A stretch of DNA of 56,552 bases from a virus: positions 1 through 56,552 of IMG/VR virus record IMGVR_UViG_3300009553_000027; one strand, written 5' to 3'. The position numbers and the translations under genes are program-made. Of this stretch, positions 56,181-56,552 are shown one piece after another; position 1 is the stretch's first letter; each line of letters opens with the position of its first letter. A model generated the notes under the pieces. That model was not told where the DNA came from. It was given only the letters and a program-made list of their open reading frames with translations, and ran no database searches.

Positions 56181-56552
56181 CCGACCCCATAGTTCTCGCT
56201 CCGAACCTCGCCCTGCCCATCGAGGCCGTGACGGAGACGTTCGGCATCCTCGGCATCAAGGGCTCGGGGAAGAGCACCACGGCGAAGCTGCTTGTCGAGC
56301 AGCTGACCCGCGCCGGCCAACAGTGCGTGATCGTCGACCCGCTCGCCGTGTGGTGGGGCCTGAAGTCGTCACGCGACGGAACGTCCGAGGGGCTGCCGTT
56401 CACGGTGCTCGGCGGCGATCACGCTGATGTGCCGATCACGTCCGAGGTCGGCCAGGTCGTCGCCGACCTCGCGACCGACGACGCCGCGCCGCTGATCATC
56501 GACCTGTCCCGGATGCGCAAGGCCGAGCAGCGCCGGTTCATGACCTCGTTCG
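56177..56552 (+). CDS. HerA-type DNA-translocase ATPase, N-terminal part (3' end outside window)
   Basis: After a short N-terminal beta segment, FGILGIKGSGKSTTAKLLVE is a classical Walker A, then CVIVDPLAVWWGLKSSRDG, and PLIIDLSRMRKAEQRRFM is the segment that precedes Walker B. The gene runs off the window after residue 125. The next expected segment (a hydrophobic strand plus DEAD/DEAH-like Walker B) is in neither end, and the following part is at bases 2-1216. So the two fragments belong to one gene of about 540 residues. Confidence 0.85.
   Translation, partial: MTDPIVLAPNLALPIEAVTETFGILGIKGSGKSTTAKLLVEQLTRAGQQCVIVDPLAVWWGLKSSRDGTSEGLPFTVLGGDHADVPITSEVGQVVADLATDDAAPLIIDLSRMRKAEQRRFMTSF

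Noticed and set aside
1-56552. Direct terminal redundancy or exact ring closure at the window ends
   Set aside because: The end bases do not repeat each other and a direct join leaves the ATPase out of frame and without Walker B; a gap is required.

Overview
This window looks like the nearly complete genome of a temperate, long-tailed siphovirus that infects a high-GC actinobacterium. The evidence is a full HK97-type head and tail gene set, a tape-measure protein of 1387 residues (about 0.2 micrometre of tail at roughly 1.5 angstrom per residue), an integrase beside an attP-like site, a repressor/Cro-type switch, and a WhiB-like regulator, a family confined to Actinomycetota and their phages. 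Thr/Ala-rich lipoprotein linkers and a secreted transglycosylase of a style I associate with Acidimicrobiia hint at that class, but this is weak. The first and last genes are two halves of one HerA-type ATPase, so the sequence is a circular or circularly permuted genome opened inside that gene, with an estimated few dozen bases missing at the join. The attP core is intact, which fits an excised or virion form rather than an integrated prophage.

Layout. 1-7.5 kb: small, tightly overlapping early genes, including a DUF3102/HTH protein, a DNA methyltransferase cut by an amber codon, an ASCH protein and a replication initiator that carries iteron-like repeats inside its coding sequence (a lambda-O-style candidate origin). 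7.1-12.7 kb: HNH protein, small and large terminase (the large subunit is split into ATPase and nuclease genes), portal and MuF-like protein. 12.8-19.2 kb: scaffold, decoration, major capsid, head-tail connectors, tail tube, and tail chaperones joined by a programmed -1 frameshift at CCCAAAA. 19.2-38.7 kb: tape measure, baseplate proteins, and several spike/fibre proteins, two with glycoside-hydrolase (GH26-like, clan A) catalytic signatures. A lysis cassette (M15 peptidase, membrane proteins, holin-like protein) is embedded among the spikes. A strong terminator at 38.7 kb ends this region.

38.7-46.1 kb is the lysogeny and accessory region with mixed strands: a HicA-like toxin with an HTH-containing partner and its own promoter/operator; a possible second toxin-antitoxin pair; a membrane protein flanked by perfect palindromes; attP resembling the 3' end of tmRNA (ssrA); the tyrosine integrase; a lipoprotein; an ImmA-like metallopeptidase; and a convergent DUF5131 (three-Cys motif)/TcmP pair sharing one CTAG for both stop codons. 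45.4-46.6 kb is the genetic switch: repressor on the minus strand, repeated operators, then Cro-like and Xis-like genes. 46.6-56.5 kb is the early rightward operon: small HTH and zinc-ribbon proteins, a secreted transglycosylase, YqaJ exonuclease, DUF2303, RecT, a C5-cytosine methyltransferase broken by a frameshift, a VRR-NUC nuclease, WhiB, and the HerA ATPase.

Most genes overlap by 1-4 bases (ATGA, GTGA or TGATG), so translational coupling is the rule. Five genes look interrupted by single-base events (3268, about 7059, 9812, 53744-53747, 55324-55331). These may be real or sequencing errors, and reads are needed to tell. No rRNA, complete tRNA or CRISPR array was seen. No gene-free stretch exceeds 300 bases.
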